DNA of 64,000 nt, from positions 13,549,546-13,613,545 of the forward strand of contig CM028334.1 of assembly GCA_016647705.1 (NCBI GenBank), given 5' to 3'. This DNA comes from Eucommia ulmoides (Eukaryota > Streptophyta > Magnoliopsida > Garryales > Eucommiaceae). A model generated the notes under the pieces. It was not told the origin of the DNA. It saw only the letters and a list, made by a program, of their open reading frames with translations, and ran no database searches. Shown one piece after another: positions 34,363-46,427 of this stretch (position 1 is its first letter; each line of letters starts with the position of its first letter). The translations under genes were made by a program, and so were the position numbers.

Positions 34363-36539
34363 GATGGAATTAAAATTAGAATTAGAACTATTATAGAATT
34401 ACAATTGAATTAACGTACCACCAAAATTCTAATACTATGGAATCAAGTAGATTTCAATATACTACCAAATAATGGAATTCTAATATTGTGGAATTACAAT
34501 TTCAATTCCGCACGACCAAGCACTACCTTGTTTTTCATCAAAAATTTCCAAAAAAAAGAAAAAAGGAATTTTTTTTTTTGAAGTGACTAACAAGTATTAA
34601 AAATTGTATTGCGAAAATTATTGGAATTCTTAGTATGTAGTCTTCTACTTTTGGAGTTGTTTTTTTTTTTTTTTTTTTTTTTTCATATTTATAAAACAAT
34701 TTTTTTTTTTTAATTCCTTACAAATTTATTTTTAACTTAGTTTTTAATCCTTACACATTTATTTTCAATTTATTAAAATAAATTTCATATCTAACTAATA
34801 GTAACTTAATAATTTAATTTTTCAAAATTATAACTGACATTATTATGGTCCCCTCTAAACCAAATCCTGAATCGGTCATTTTTATTTTTTATTATATAGT
34901 AAGATGTGTTTGGATCAATTTACGCACACCTCAATTAATCATTTCTCCGAACGATTTTAAGGGCGTATTTTTCTAGATCGGCCTTGTCCGTTCAAGATTA
35001 AATTCAAGATTTCATCCCTAAAGTGCATCTTAGGAGAGTCGAACCATGGTTAACAAGAAAAGTTAGTACATCCCCGTGTTAAGCAGACTAACACCTCTTG
35101 AATCTAGCTCGGCCACTACTTTGTTGGTCTATAATTTGAAAAAGACAAAGTTAGATTCAAATTATATGTTATTGTGGAAAAAGTTTTTATGCATATATAT
35201 TTTGGGAATTAACATATCGAAAATAATTTTGAGTTACAATCCGACAACGTGGTTGGAGTCAAACAAAGAAATGCTTAAAATTAGCAGCTTTTGATTTAAA
35301 AAGTAACATAAAAATTGGGAAAAGTGACAACTAAGTGAGCAGTATTTAATAATTATTATGAACCTCCAATAGTATGTAGTTGATTTCAAGTAGGACGGCG
35401 TGATCAATGATGGCGATAATTTGGTGGATCTTAGTTTGTAAAACTAAGCTATGTCAATAAATGACTTCATCCCAAAGTTAATCATCAATTTTTAAGGAGT
35501 GAAATCACAATAAATGTCCCAAAAGGAGTCTTATATGTCCTACACTTGATCCAATGTCCTCTAATTTAAGTCTAAATTGTTTTATAATCTTATATTACTT
35601 AAGTCATAGGCATGATTCATAACCAACCAACCACCCAACCAAAGAAAAATAAATTAAAATTGTCCACTTACATAATTATGACCATTTAACTTATTATTTT
35701 GAGACAAAAAATCAAGAAAAGTGCACTTTTGGTCCTTTAAACTAGGACGGTGTTTAAATGAATCCTGACATTTTACAAATGGCACAATTGGACTTCAATT
35801 TGATCCAATTGAAAAATCTATTAGTATAATTGAATGGAAATTTTTAAGTCCCTAGATATTTTTGTAATTTCATACATCATCTCTCATAGTGTCAATAAAT
35901 TAAAACGATAAAAGTGATAAATATAACTTTTACTTTTATTTTTTTATTTTTGGATTGGTTACCACCCAATCCTAAATGGGTGTTGAAGCTACCAATTGAA
36001 CTCAACTATTTTTTTCTTTAGCCGATCTGTCTTATTGCTAATTCGTGGACTAATTTACTCATATTAAATGAACTGTTACATTTTATATTTGCGTTGTCAC
36101 CTTAAAGGTGTAGAACAAATGTAGTAATATACGATGAGTGAAACTAAAAGCGAAACCTCCTTATTTTTCTCAATTGTGATCGTTGTTTAATGATTATTTA
36201 TATCACAATGATCTATAAATCATGATATTCAAAATAAGATTTTTTATTTTTTTTTGAATTATGGATTATGATACATTTAAATGTTATACAATCTATGTGC
36301 CACGTAAGTATTGAATATAATATCCAATGTAATAGAAACTGACATATATGTATATCAAACAACAAACATATATCAGTTTGTTATATTTAAATATAATATT
36401 AATTAATGTTGATAATAAAATAAATTATATGAATGTGTTGAATGTAACATGACTTATTGTAACAAATTATCTGAGTTTTCTTATAATTCTTTATTTAGTA
36501 ATAGTTTTACTCAAATTCAAACACAGTGGGTTTGTGGAT
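34363..36539. other. AT-rich intergenic; dispersed repeat copy d at 34912-35097
   Basis: 34363-34520 resembles the MITE at 17940 (GGAATTC and AATTCC words). A 30-nt T run starts at about 34660. Copy d of the four-copy dispersed family, reversed, spans about 34912-35097 (CCGAACGATTTTAAGG, CTCCTAAG-type words on the other strand). 35715-35860 is a MITE-like stretch (TGCACTTTTGGTCC) shared with the last rhamnosyltransferase intron. No gene. Confidence 0.45.
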
Positions 36540-37340
36540 TTTTAAGTTGTTATTTTCAATTCTTTATTGTATTTTTCATTTTTAAACTCGTTTTATATAT
36601 AAATTGGTTGCTTAAAAAAATAAACTATTTTTTTTTATTACTCCTATCAACACATAAATAAAGAATATAAAAAGCTGATTTTTTTTTTTAAATTAAAAAT
36701 TCTAGTATAATTTTTTGTTGTTTATTTTTTTTAAAAAAATATCTTTTATTTAAAAGACAAATCTCACTATTTCAAATATAAAAAAATATTTAAATTTTTT
36801 TGAACCCACAATATTAATAATAAATAACAATTGAATTCACTTACATCATTATATTAATGAAAAAAATTATTTAAATAAAATATTAAAAAGAGAAATTAAG
36901 AAGAATCAAGAAAAGAGGTTTTGTAGGCTGTCCTTCATGTTCAAGCTTTGTCTTTCAATTTTAATTTCGTTGTATGTGAAATTGGTTGCATAAAAAATAA
37001 ATTTTTTTCATTACTTCTAATAACACAGAAATAAAGAATATAAAAGCTCAAAAAAAAAAAAAAAACTTTTTGAAATTAAAAAGTCTAGTACAATTTTTGT
37101 TGTTTATTTTAAAAAAATATGAAGAATCTCACTATTTAAATATAAAAAAAAAATATTTAAAATTCATTAAACCTACTATATCAATAATAAATAACATTTA
37201 GGTTCACTAAAATCACTATATTAATGATAAATAATAGTTAAAACTCATTTAAATAAAATATTAAAGAGAAAAATGAAGGATGATCAAGAAAAGAGGTTTT
37301 ATGAACGGTCCTTCATTTTCAAATATTGTCTTCCAATTTT
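36540..37340. repeat. AT-rich tandem duplication, about 376-bp period
   Basis: AATTGGTTGC at about 36603 recurs at about 36980, and CAAGAAAAGAGGTTTTRT at about 36907 recurs at about 37282. The shared order includes AAGAATATAAAA, TCTAGTA, TGTTGTTTAT and TCTCACTATTT. Two units and part of a third are present. Non-coding. Confidence 0.65.
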
Positions 37341-37936
37341 AGTTTCTTGTGTACATTTTTTAAAATAAATTTTGGAGACGAAAAAGAATTGTTTATTAAC
37401 TTTTTATTTCTAATCTTAATACAATTTTTTTTTTTTTTTTTTTAAATAGAAATACTAAACAAAGGGCCCTGGGCCCTGTCCAAGGTGATCCAACATGGAT
37501 GGGCCTAAAGTGACTAGCATTGTTGGTTCGGATTGGGCCATGGGCGCTAGAACTTGCCAGTGTTAATGGGCCTAAGGGGATAATGTTCTGATTAGCCTGC
37601 GTAGGGCCTTATCGATATCGAAACCAGGCCGAGATGATATCAAGAAAAGAAAAAAAAAAATACTTACTTTTATTATTTTGGACTATTACATTCAGGCCAC
37701 AATGTATTTTTTATTCTATTTTTTGGGGCAAAACGAAAACAAAGATTTTGGATGCCTGTCAAAGGCTTCCGGTCTCATCTCAACAAAAATAAGATTAGTC
37801 ATGTCCTTTGAATGACTAAACAAAATTTGAAAGAGAAAAATACAAAAAACTCTAGGTAATAGACTGAGTCTACCAGATGACCCTACAATTTTATTTTATT
37901 TTTGGCACATACTAGTCCTGCATTTAGCGATTTTTG
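37341..37936. other. Intergenic with a GGGCC-rich block
   Basis: 37460-37620 is markedly GC-richer and repeats GGGCC/TGGGCC (GGGCCCTGGGCCC, GATGGGCC, GATTGGGCCATGGGC, ATGGGCC). TGGGCC/GGCCCA words are site II-type promoter elements in plants, but no gene start lies nearby. The rest is AT-rich. Confidence 0.35.
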
Positions 37937-38401
37937 TTACCAAAAAGTCTTGATTTCATTACTCTGGACGATTTTACTCTTTACTTCATTCCTCTCCTTC
38001 TCCTCCTGCTCTTCCCCTGGTTCTACTATTTCTGGCGCTATTCTTCCTTTGTAGATCTGGTCACGACGGCTAGATTGAGGTGAATCGATGGATGAAATAC
38101 TGAAGGGAGGTGAGAACGGCGGTGGCGGTGCTCGCAACGGTGAGAGGTGAGAATGGAGGAGGCTTCGAATGGTGGACTGATGGAGGCTTGGAGTAGATGG
38201 AGTGGGTGGTGGACTTGGTGTCTGCCTCTGATAGTCGTGGTTTGGTGGAGTGGATTTGAGGTTGGTTATATTGTATGGTTGTTTTGGTGAGGTAAAATGG
38301 GCAGCAGTGTAGTCGGCGATGGCTTGGTGGAGTTGAATAGTGGTGAGTGAAATATAACACGATCTCGTGTTATATTCAACACGAGATCGTGTTACATTCA
38401 A
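37937..38401 (-). other. Unrecognised open frame with a compound palindrome at its 5' end
   Basis: A 154-codon frame, rich in Ser, Pro and Thr in the middle and Glu/Lys near the end. I do not recognise it. Its first codons lie inside a palindrome at 38355-38394 made of two near-palindromic 16-bp arms. Composition suggests transcribed or LTR-like leader sequence rather than a conserved protein. An internal overlapping frame at 38070-38360 adds no support. Confidence 0.2.
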
Positions 38402-38489
38402 AAGTGCGGAGGGATTAAATTGTCACAAAAAAATAAAAGGATTAATTTGTAACATGTTTTTTTAAAAAAATGTATTCGGTAGTTTTTTC

Positions 38490-39560
38490 CTCTTATGTGG
38501 ATTCCTCGGTAACCGCCCAAATTTTAAATTCCTCTACTCTCGCATTTCCTAAATTTGCTAAGAAGTCTGCGTATCAATTATTCTATCGTGGGATAAGTTG
38601 GATGACATACCTTCTCTCTCATTATTTGCTCGCAGTTTTGAATCCAAATTTTGAAATTGTGGTTGCTTGGGCATTATTCATTTATAAGTTTGATCACCTC
38701 TGCAACGTTTGTCTCTATGACAATCCTTGAGTAGCCTCCATTAGTCGCTATGGTAATTCCTCTATGCAGTCTGCGAACTTCTGCTTTAAGACCGTGCACT
38801 GGGGAAGATAACCATAAAAACCAACTTGCCAAATTCTAAGATGGTCCTTTAGCAGCCCACCAAATCCACCATGTTTGGTTGCTCCTTTCACACACCCACC
38901 CGTATTTAACTTAAAAAATCTTGCATGAAAGGAAGAAAAACTAGAAGTAAAGAGATCAGTTACTGCCTGGGAATTCTGGATTAGATAGAAAGCCTCCATC
39001 ATATCTATTAGAGAACAAGATATTTTATTAATAACTAAGAAGGGATCCGGAGAGTCTCCTTCAATAGCGTCTTTGTTTTTGTCCTTCTAGATTTCCCATA
39101 AAATAGTAGCAAATAGATAAAAAGAGTGGGGGTGAGGAGTCATTCCCTTTGATTTGGCCTTCGATCCATTCAAGTAACTCCCCTTCAAAGAATCTTTGAA
39201 GCTGTTCCGCATTTAGGAAGTGAACCCATGTTCTTTTTGCTTTGTAGCAGGTTCTCAGTATATGATCAATAGATTCTCTCTCATTATTACACCTGGGGCA
39301 CATGCCCGACATCCTTGGACCATTGGACTTTGAATGCATTTGTCACAAGTTTCTTATGGAAAACCAACCACATAAATAATTTAAGATTTTAAGGTATCTT
39401 TAGTTTTCATAACCAGTTCCATTGTTGTTCAGGCATCAGGGAATGATCCTTACTAGATAAGGAATAAGCCGAATTAAGGAGAATATCCATGATGCTTCAG
39501 GTTTCCAAGTTGGTAAGTTGTCTTGGAAAAATAAAAGAGGATTTGATTTTAGGATCTTCC
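38490..39560 (-). pseudogene. LINE-like zinc-binding RT and RNase H relic
   Basis: Reading on the minus strand from about 39450: a KYFMWLVFHKKLVT-type block, then CPRCNNERESIDHILRTC (zf-RVT zinc-binding motif, about 39240-39310), a spacer, then RNase H text KLNTGGC..GGFGGLLKDHL (about 38860-38920), and in a further frame IVIETNVAEVIKLINE and NHNFKIW near 38600-38730. The first RNase H catalytic Asp (usually NTDG) is Gly here. Several frameshifts and stops are present. The order RT-zinc finger-RNase H is that of plant L1-type LINEs. The reverse transcriptase itself is not seen, so it is a 3' fragment. Confidence 0.65.
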
Positions 39561-39989
39561 CTTTTTGGGCATCCAAGATAATATGGAGAAAAGCCGACAA
39601 AACTTTTATCTAATTAATTGTTTTTAATAAAAAATAAATCAACAGTCATATTTGAGACCAATCATGTCATTTCAACAAACACCAAGATCACCCTTTATAA
39701 ATTTTATCACATTTTGTTGACAAAAATACTCTTGTAACATATTCTTTTCTTATTTTTTCCTTTTCTATTTTTTTTTTTTTTTTTTTTAATTTTTAATATC
39801 CATCTTTCTCTCTTATTTTTTTACAAGTGTATGACTTGTGCCGAAGGGCCAAAAAAATTGAATATAATTTAATATTATTTTTAAAAAAAAATAATTTCTA
39901 TAAATTAATGTTTCATTATTATTAATTTAATGCTCGTATATTATTTCTATATATTTCATAAATTTAAGATCCATTACTATTGAGTCTAA
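39561..39989. other. AT-rich intergenic DNA, nothing recognised
   Basis: Poly-T (39770-39787) and A/T-rich sequence between the LINE relic and LTR copy 4. Confidence 0.45.
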
Positions 39990-41010
39990 GCTTTGAACAA
40001 TCAACCGATTTAGAGAACAGTTGATTGATAAACTTAAATTTTTGAAATTTTTTGAATGTTGTACGTAATTATTTTTGCTTCAATATTTACTTTTAAATAT
40101 TTCTAAATCATTTTTAATTGATCTAAAATATTTTTAAATACTTAGAAATATTTTTAAATTTGAAAATATGGGCTTTACTGAAAACGCATTCTGATATTTA
40201 ATTTTTCCGATCTCTTAGTTTTTTTTGGGTAAAATTTATTTCTATGATTTTTGGGGCTGATTTTTAAATTAATTTGGGCAAGAATTTGGACTTATTTCAA
40301 GCCAAATTAATGGTCAAACTAGATGTTGGAGTTTTATGGTGAGAGATATTGAAAGAGATTTAGGAGATATTTGTGTAAACTAGCCATTGGATATTTATCT
40401 TTCAAATGGCCTACATATATCCTACGTTTTTCAGAGTTTTTACATCAAGAGAAATAAGATTTTTGAGATCCAAAAGAGAGATTTTTCTGAAAAATTTTTA
40501 CTCCTTAAAATTTTGAGAAATCTAGATTAAAAGAGTGTGAGATCATTGTGAGAAAATTCCTTATTCTCTTGAAGAGAAGATCGTTTTGAAAATCGAGGTT
40601 ATTGCATTTTCATTCAAATCATTCAACAAGAATTCTCGATGATATTGCTCTTTGTTATATTCTAGATCTATCTGTGCTAAGATTGTGTGCTCGAATTTGT
40701 GCTTAAAAGTTATTTGAATTTCTATATTTTGAGTCTCTTTTTTTAAAATCTAATTCAATTTTGAAAAATCGTTTCCAAAAAAAAATAAAAATCTTTCAAT
40801 CTTATTATTGATTATTTTTTTCATAAGATAAAAAAGATCTGTGTTACCTGGTTTACTTGATTCTGTGCTTAACTATTATTAAATTCAGATTAATACCTTC
40901 AAGAATTTTAAACTATTCATCTATTGAATGGTGAAACATTTTTATCATCTAAATCGGGTTATCAATTGAATTTATTTTAGCTAGCGTTGGTAGAAACTCT
41001 TTGTGAGAAG

Positions 41011-41081
<71 letters not shown>

Positions 41082-41441
41082 GTTTATAATTCGGAGCTGA
41101 GTGTAATTGGTTTGGGTGAGAGTGTGATTGAGTATAAAGGGAACTTACTCAATCGGGATTGTAAGAGATTTGATTTTCACATGTGAAAAAAATTGAAGAG
41201 GATTTTAGTGGATTAAATTCTCGGTGAGAGTTCAGAGGAGTAGACGTAGGCAGGAGTAGCTTGCTGAACTACTATAAAATATCTTATGCCAAGTTTCTCT
41301 ATCCCTTACTCTTTGTTTGTGCACTAGATATAACGTTTCTTCTGTATTTAATCAGATAAAATCAATTAGGGATTAATTAATTGAATTAAAATTTTAAAAT
41401 ACCCAATTCACCCTCCTCTTGGGTAGATCTTTGTGCTAACA
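39990..41441 (+). mobile_element. LTR copy 4 of the SIRE/Maximus-like family, 5'-truncated or diverged
   Basis: The 3' end reads ACCCAATTCACCCTCCTC and closes with GCTAACA at 41441, the counterpart of the TGTTGG..GGGTGAATTGGGT ends of copies 1 and 2. AGCTTGCTGAACTAC near 41258 matches the family. The left boundary is uncertain: only a CAATCAACCGATTTAG-type block near 40002 recalls the U3 repeats. No primer site follows 41441. A compound microsatellite (AT)n-(GT)n-(GA)n occupies 41010-41081. Confidence 0.6.
41010..41081 (+). repeat. Compound (AT)n(GT)n(GA)n microsatellite
   Basis: Uninterrupted alternating AT, then GT, then GA dinucleotides over about 70 bp inside LTR copy 4. Confidence 0.9.
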
Positions 41442-41721
41442 TAATTGTTTCATCCTACGTTTTCTTAGGTATACCTTTCTACCCTGGAACATCTTCCACC
41501 TGAATTAAATCGTATTTTTGTATCGATGCATTCTTAGACCTTCTATACAAGTGTCCAAATCTACGTAAATAGTTTTCTCTCTACTTATTTTTCATACTTT
41601 TCTGATTAAACCTAATTTTCATTTTTCTTTTTTCCTCTGTCTTTATTTTTTCTCTCTAGACCTCTCCTCGACCTTCCAACCCAAACTTCAAATTGCTAAT
41701 AACCCCTTCTAGTTACCTGGG
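41442..41721. other. Pyrimidine-rich intergenic spacer, nothing recognised
   Basis: T/C-rich sequence between LTR copy 4 and the minus-strand copia element; no gene or repeat identified. Confidence 0.4.
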
Positions 41722-41726
41722 TGAAC

Positions 41727-42356
41727 TGATGGGATAAACTTAATTTTATACATTTCTTCTGTGAACGTAATAAGAATTAAATTAGAATAATACTTGAATC
41801 AGCACACCACAATCATAATCACATGAGACAAATAATTTTAACGTGGAAAACCTCCCCAATGTGATGAGTAAAAACCACGGGATTAAAGTCCACCTAAAAT
41901 CTTCACTATCACAAATAATGAGAATACAAGTCATTTCTAGTTACAACTAGAGATACACAACAACAATACTTCAAGATTAAAACAACCTTGGCAATGAACA
42001 AGATCTACAAGAACAAAATAAAGAGAACTCACCAAAACGATGGTTCAAAACAATCCGAAATATACCCATTGGAAATAGTAGTTTCTGAACTCAGAATACT
42101 ATCTACACCATTCAGATTATAGAACTAGGAGTCGCGAATTTGTTGTCCAAAGTTTAGCCTAATCGGACGACAGATCAACCTCCAATCCACGTTTAAATCA
42201 GAATTATGAAGCTAGAATTTTTTGTGGACAGTTTTTTCTCTCTTTATCTTTTGCTGCATTTTTTCTCTTGTTACAACCCTAAAAAAACTTTTATTATTTT
42301 TCATGGGCTTCACATAGATTGGAACATATCCACATGTTGGAAATCCAAGCCCAATA
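41727..42356 (-). repeat. 3' LTR of the Tnt1-like element
   Basis: Its outer U3 terminus reads TATTGGGC on the minus strand instead of TGTTGGGC in the 5' LTR, one substitution in the terminal dinucleotide region. It is 45 bp shorter than the 5' LTR, mainly because a block near 46455-46510 is missing. Confidence 0.88.
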
Positions 42357-42520
42357 AATCTCTCCCTTTCCGACTATGTGGAGATATTTATCATTCCAGC
42401 AATCGAGCAACAAGTCTCAAGTTTTCCTTTTGTTAGAGCCTTCCTTAACATATCGACATCATTATCATCCGTGTGGATTTTTTCATGTTTTAACAACTTG
42501 TCATTAAGAGTTTCTCTTAT

Positions 42521-42770
42521 TTAATGGTACTTGACATCAATGTGCTTCGACTTCCAATGAAATGTAGAGTTTTTGGCTAAATGGATAGCACTTTGACTAT
42601 CGCAGAATAACACATATTTCTCCTGGTTGAAGTCAAGTTCTATCAAGAACTTCTTTATCCATAGCAACTCTTTGCAAACTTCTGTACCTGTAATGAACTC
42701 TGTCTCTGTTGTTAAAAGTGCAACGCATTTTTGCAACCTTGACTGCTACGAAACAACTCCACCTGCAAAC
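42521..42770 (-). pseudogene. Copia RNase H relic
   Basis: Contains CVALLTTETEFITGTEVCKELLWIKKFL and FCDSQSAIHLAKNSTFHWKSKHIDVKYH, the standard Tnt1-type RNase H C-terminal blocks (EAEY appears as ETEF). A stop lies just upstream of the first block. Confidence 0.85.
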
Positions 42771-43860
42771 GTAATCAAATAGCCTGAAGTAAAGTTATGA
42801 GCATCCACATCTCCTGCCATATCTGCATCTGTGTAGCCAACTAGATCTGACTTTCCATTTCCAAAACTGAGTCTCAGCTTGGAAGTGCCTCAAAGATATC
42901 TCATTATCCATTTTACTACATTTCAATACTCTCTTCCTAGATTTGAAAGAAATCGGTTAACTACACCAACAACATGAGTTAGATTTGGTCTTGTGCAAAC
43001 CATTGCATACATTAAACTTCCAACTATTGAGGTGTATAGAACTCTTTCCATGTATTTTTTTCTCTTTGTCTGTAGAAGGACACTGCTTAGTTTTTATCTT
43101 AAAGTGAGTAGCAAGAGGTAAACCAATCACTTTAGCCTTATTCATTTTGAATATTCCAATCACTTTTTTGATGTACTGTTCATGTGACATAAGTGACTTT
43201 TTCTATTTTTTATCTCGATAAATTTGAATACCAAAAATCTGCTTTGCGGACCCCAAGTTCTTCATAGAAATTGACTTACTTAACCGCTTCTTCAATTTGT
43301 TAATTCTCGAAATTTTTTTGCCAACAATCAACATGTCATCGAAATAGAATAATAAGATGATAAAATCACCATCACTGAATTTCTGCACAAACACACAATG
43401 ATCTGAAGTAGTCTTCGTGTAGCCTTGCTCTCCCATAATCAACTCAAGCTTCTTGTACCATTGTCTAGGTGCCTATTTCAAACCATAGAGACTTTTCTTC
43501 AGCCGACACACATGATCCTCTTTTCCTTTTGCCCTGAAGTTCTCTGGTTACTCCGTATAAATCTCTTCCTCTAAGTCACCATGAAGAAAAATAGTTTTCA
43601 CATCCATTTGCTCAATTTCTAAGATTAGGTTAGCTGCTAAGCCAAGAACAACACGAATAGAAGACATTTCACAATTGGAGAGAAAATTTCTTCAAAATCA
43701 ATGCTTATCATCTGGTTGAATCCTTTGACAAATAGTCTAACTTTGTATTGTGGTTGTGAAGTATGTTCATCCTGCTTTACCTTGTAAACTCACCTATTTT
43801 TCAAAACTCTTTTGTTTTTAGGTAACTTTACCAATTCAAAAGTATGGTTGTTATACAATG
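42771..43860 (-). pseudogene. Copia reverse transcriptase relic
   Basis: From high to low coordinates: MDVKTIFLHGDLEEEIYTE, a stop where Gln is usual, CRLKKSLYGLK, another stop, APRQWYKKLELIMGEQGYTK, DHCVFVQKF, then YFDDMLIVGKK (the YVDD box with Phe for Val), MKNLGSAKQIFGIQIYRDKK, a stop, SHEQYIKKVIGIFKMNKAKV. At least three in-frame stops and a frameshift near 43060 are visible. Confidence 0.85.
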
Positions 43861-43861
43861 A

Positions 43862-44113
43862 CTACATCTCATCTTGTCTGGCTTCAATCCACTCTCTCTT
43901 ATGTTCATATTTTATGGCTTCATCATAATACTCGAGTTTTCCCCCGTCAGTCAACAACACGTATTCATTTGCAGAATACCGAGTGGAACGTTGTCGATCT
44001 CTTGTAAACCTCCTGAGTGGAATTTCTCGTGGTGTTTGTGGTACTTGCAACTGATTAAGAGACTCATGATTAGTCTCATCCTCTAAAGCGACATTTGCAT
44101 TATCTAAATTCAA
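43862..44113 (-). pseudogene. Copia integrase-RT linker relic
   Basis: A frame with QLQVPQTPREIPLRRFTRDR and STRYSANEYVLLTDGG..EWIEARQDEM, the region joining integrase to RT in Tnt1-like polyproteins (usually ..RRSTRERRPSTRYPPDEYV..). Confidence 0.7.
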
Positions 44114-44280
44114 TTGATTGTCCTAAATATCATCTTTAACTGGCGTCGGCACTTGTATCAGAGAAACTGGATTCAAGTCAACTAAGTCATCACAGTTTTG
44201 AGATACTGTTTCATCAATCTTCTCAATATCTGGTATGATTTGGTCTTCGATGAACACACCATTGGCTTCTTACGAGTTCT

Positions 44281-44302
44281 TTTTTTTTTTTTTTTTTTTT
44301 TT
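44281..44302 (+). repeat. 22-nt T run inside the copia integrase region
   Basis: An uninterrupted poly-T (poly-A on the coding strand) lies between the integrase and linker blocks, where the family has no such tract. It may be a slippage expansion or an inserted tail. Confidence 0.8.
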
Positions 44303-44860
44303 GTACCGGATCATAAAACCTGTAACCAAACTCATCTTGGCCATATCTAATAAATACGCATTATCGCGTCATGACATTAAGTTTGGACCTCTTATCTTTG
44401 GGAATATGCACGAAAGCCTTGCATCCAAATACGCATAAGTGATTGTAAGTAATTTTTTTCCTTAACCAAACTTTATCTGGAATATCAAACTCTAAGAGAA
44501 TACATGGTGTAAGATTCAATACATGTATAATTATGCTCAAAGCCTCACTCCAAAAAGATATTGACAAATGTGCTTGTGAAAGTAAACATCTCACCATTTC
44601 AACTAGTGTTCTGTTCATTCTCTCTGCCAAGCCATTCAACTGAGGAGTCTTTGGAAGTGTCTTTTGGTGACAAATGCCTTGTTGTCTGCAGTAATCATCA
44701 TAGGACTCGAATACCCACCCCCATTATCTGTTTTGATACACTTAAGTTTTTTCCCAGTATGTCTCTCAACTGTAGCTTGAAATTATTTGAGAACACATTT
44801 AACATTTGATCTTTAGTCTTCAAGGTATAAACCCACAACTTCCTTGAGTGATCATATATG
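44303..44860 (-). pseudogene. Copia integrase relic
   Basis: Contains MNGLAERMNRTLVEMVRCLL, FWSEALSIIIHVLNLTPC, DKVWLRKKITYNHLCVFGCKAF and IPKDKRSKL, the C-terminal half of the integrase core with the catalytic Glu region. The N-terminal half (near 44650-44860) is recognisable only in pieces across frames. Confidence 0.8.
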
Positions 44861-44864
44861 AAAG

Positions 44865-45341
44865 TCACAAAATAGAGAGCACCACCAAAAGTTTTATTTT
44901 CATAGGATCACAAACATCTGAATGTACCAAATAAAGTATACATAGTTTTCTTGAAGGGGAGGACGACTTGAAGACGACTTTGGTTTGCTTTCCTGCCAAG
45001 CAATCAGTACACTTCTTAAAAGGTATATTCTTCATTCCCAAAAGAAGATTCTTCTTGGCTAAAACCATCCACCCTTTCTCACTTATGTGATAAAGTTTCT
45101 TATGCCGAAGCTCAACTGTATCTTTATTTTCCACCACATTGATGTTGCAATTCGAGATCTTTGCTTGCATGAAATACAAGGAATAATACTTTTTCCCTCT
45201 AACCACAACCATAGAACTTTTAGTGAGCTTCCATTGGCAATTAATGAAGGTGTTGCAAAACCTTTCATCATTAAGTTTGCCTGTAGAAATCAAATTAAAG
45301 CGGATATGAGAGATGTATTTGATATTTTTCAAGACCAACAT
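44865..45341 (-). pseudogene. Copia gag-pre-integrase relic
   Basis: Reads VLKNIKYISHIRFNLISTGKL, then LRHKKLYHISEKGWMVLAKK and CTDCLAGKQTKV, the H-H-C-C zinc-binding region before integrase; in the family the second His is in the context LGHMSEKG. Confidence 0.82.
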
Positions 45342-45949
45342 TGACCATTATTGGTCTCCAAGCACACATACCCATTGCCAATGATTTTTGTCAGACCATC
45401 ATTTCTCATCTTCACTATCCCAAAGTCACTGGCGGTATAGGAAGTGAAGAAATCTTCTCGAGATGTAGCATGAATAGAGGCGCCACTATCAATGATCCAA
45501 TTGGTCTCATGACATGCTAGATTAATAACATCGTCATCATAAACAACGAGAAAGTCTTCGGAAGTAGTAGTGGAGACAACCCGATCATCATTATTTTTTT
45601 CATTATTCTTTTTCTCATTCCATTTCTCCTTGTTCTTTTTCTTCATTTTTCTGCAGTATTTCCTAATGTGCCTATTTAAGCCACAATGATGACACTTCGC
45701 ATTAGCGAACTTGTTGGACTTACTTTTGCCTTGATATCTATTCTTTGAACCTCTGCACTTGCGCCTCCCCCTATTTTTTTTGTAACCAAGATGTATGACT
45801 CTGAAGAAGAACCATGTGATTTTCTTCTCATCTCTTCGTTCAAAATATTGCTCTTGGCAAAGTTCATATTGATTACACCGTTGGGAGCTTAATTGCAAAT
45901 TGATGTTCTGAATGTTTCCCAAGAGCTCGACAAAGTACCAAGTAACCAT
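45329..45949 (-). pseudogene. Copia zinc knuckle and protease relic
   Basis: Contains the CCHC knuckle CHHCGLNRHIRKYC (C-X2-C-X4-H-X4-C) at about 45650-45695, a Lys/Asn-rich linker, then WIIDSGASIHATSREDFFTSY with an intact DSGA protease site at about 45480. This is one of the best preserved parts of the element. Confidence 0.85.
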
Positions 45950-46365
45950 AACCCACGAATCTCTTCATCGAACTTGATGCCCATTCTATCCAACTGATTA
46001 ATTAATCCCTGAAATGTGTTCAAGTGATCTGTTACTGGAGTTCCGCCTTGGTATCTCAGACTCATAAATTTATGCATCAAATACATGTTATTATTCCTTG
46101 TCTTCCTAGCATACAACTCCTCAAGTCTATTCCAAAGTGTATGGGCATGTTTCTCTTCATCAATGTGGTTCAAAACATTATCATCCACCCATTGTTTAAT
46201 GTATCGACATACTTTCCAATGTAGCAAGTTCCACTCTTCATCGGATTTATTTTCAAGTTTTTTAGTAGTAAATACCGCTAAATGAAGTTCATTTACATAA
46301 AGATGTTTCATTTTTCCTCTCCAAGTATGATAATTAGAACCATTCAAGATAGTCATTCTCCTCAA
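45889..46365 (-). pseudogene. Copia gag relic
   Basis: An intact 158-codon frame with LNGSNYHTWRGKMKHLYV, HTLWNRLEELYARKTRNNNMYLMHKFMSLRYQ and HLNTFQGLINQLDRMGIKF, the UBN2-type gag capsid-like domain. It overlaps the next frame by 61 bases in a different frame, a frameshift relative to the single gag-pol frame expected. The true start is probably slightly upstream. Confidence 0.85.
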
Positions 46366-46427
46366 ATTTGCTTCTATTGTTCAACACAAGATAGTCGACA
46401 AAACCAACTTTGCTCTAGATACCAATT

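Noticed and set aside
43874..44809. Plus-strand frames across the Tnt1-like element
   Set aside because: Antisense to identified integrase and linker blocks.
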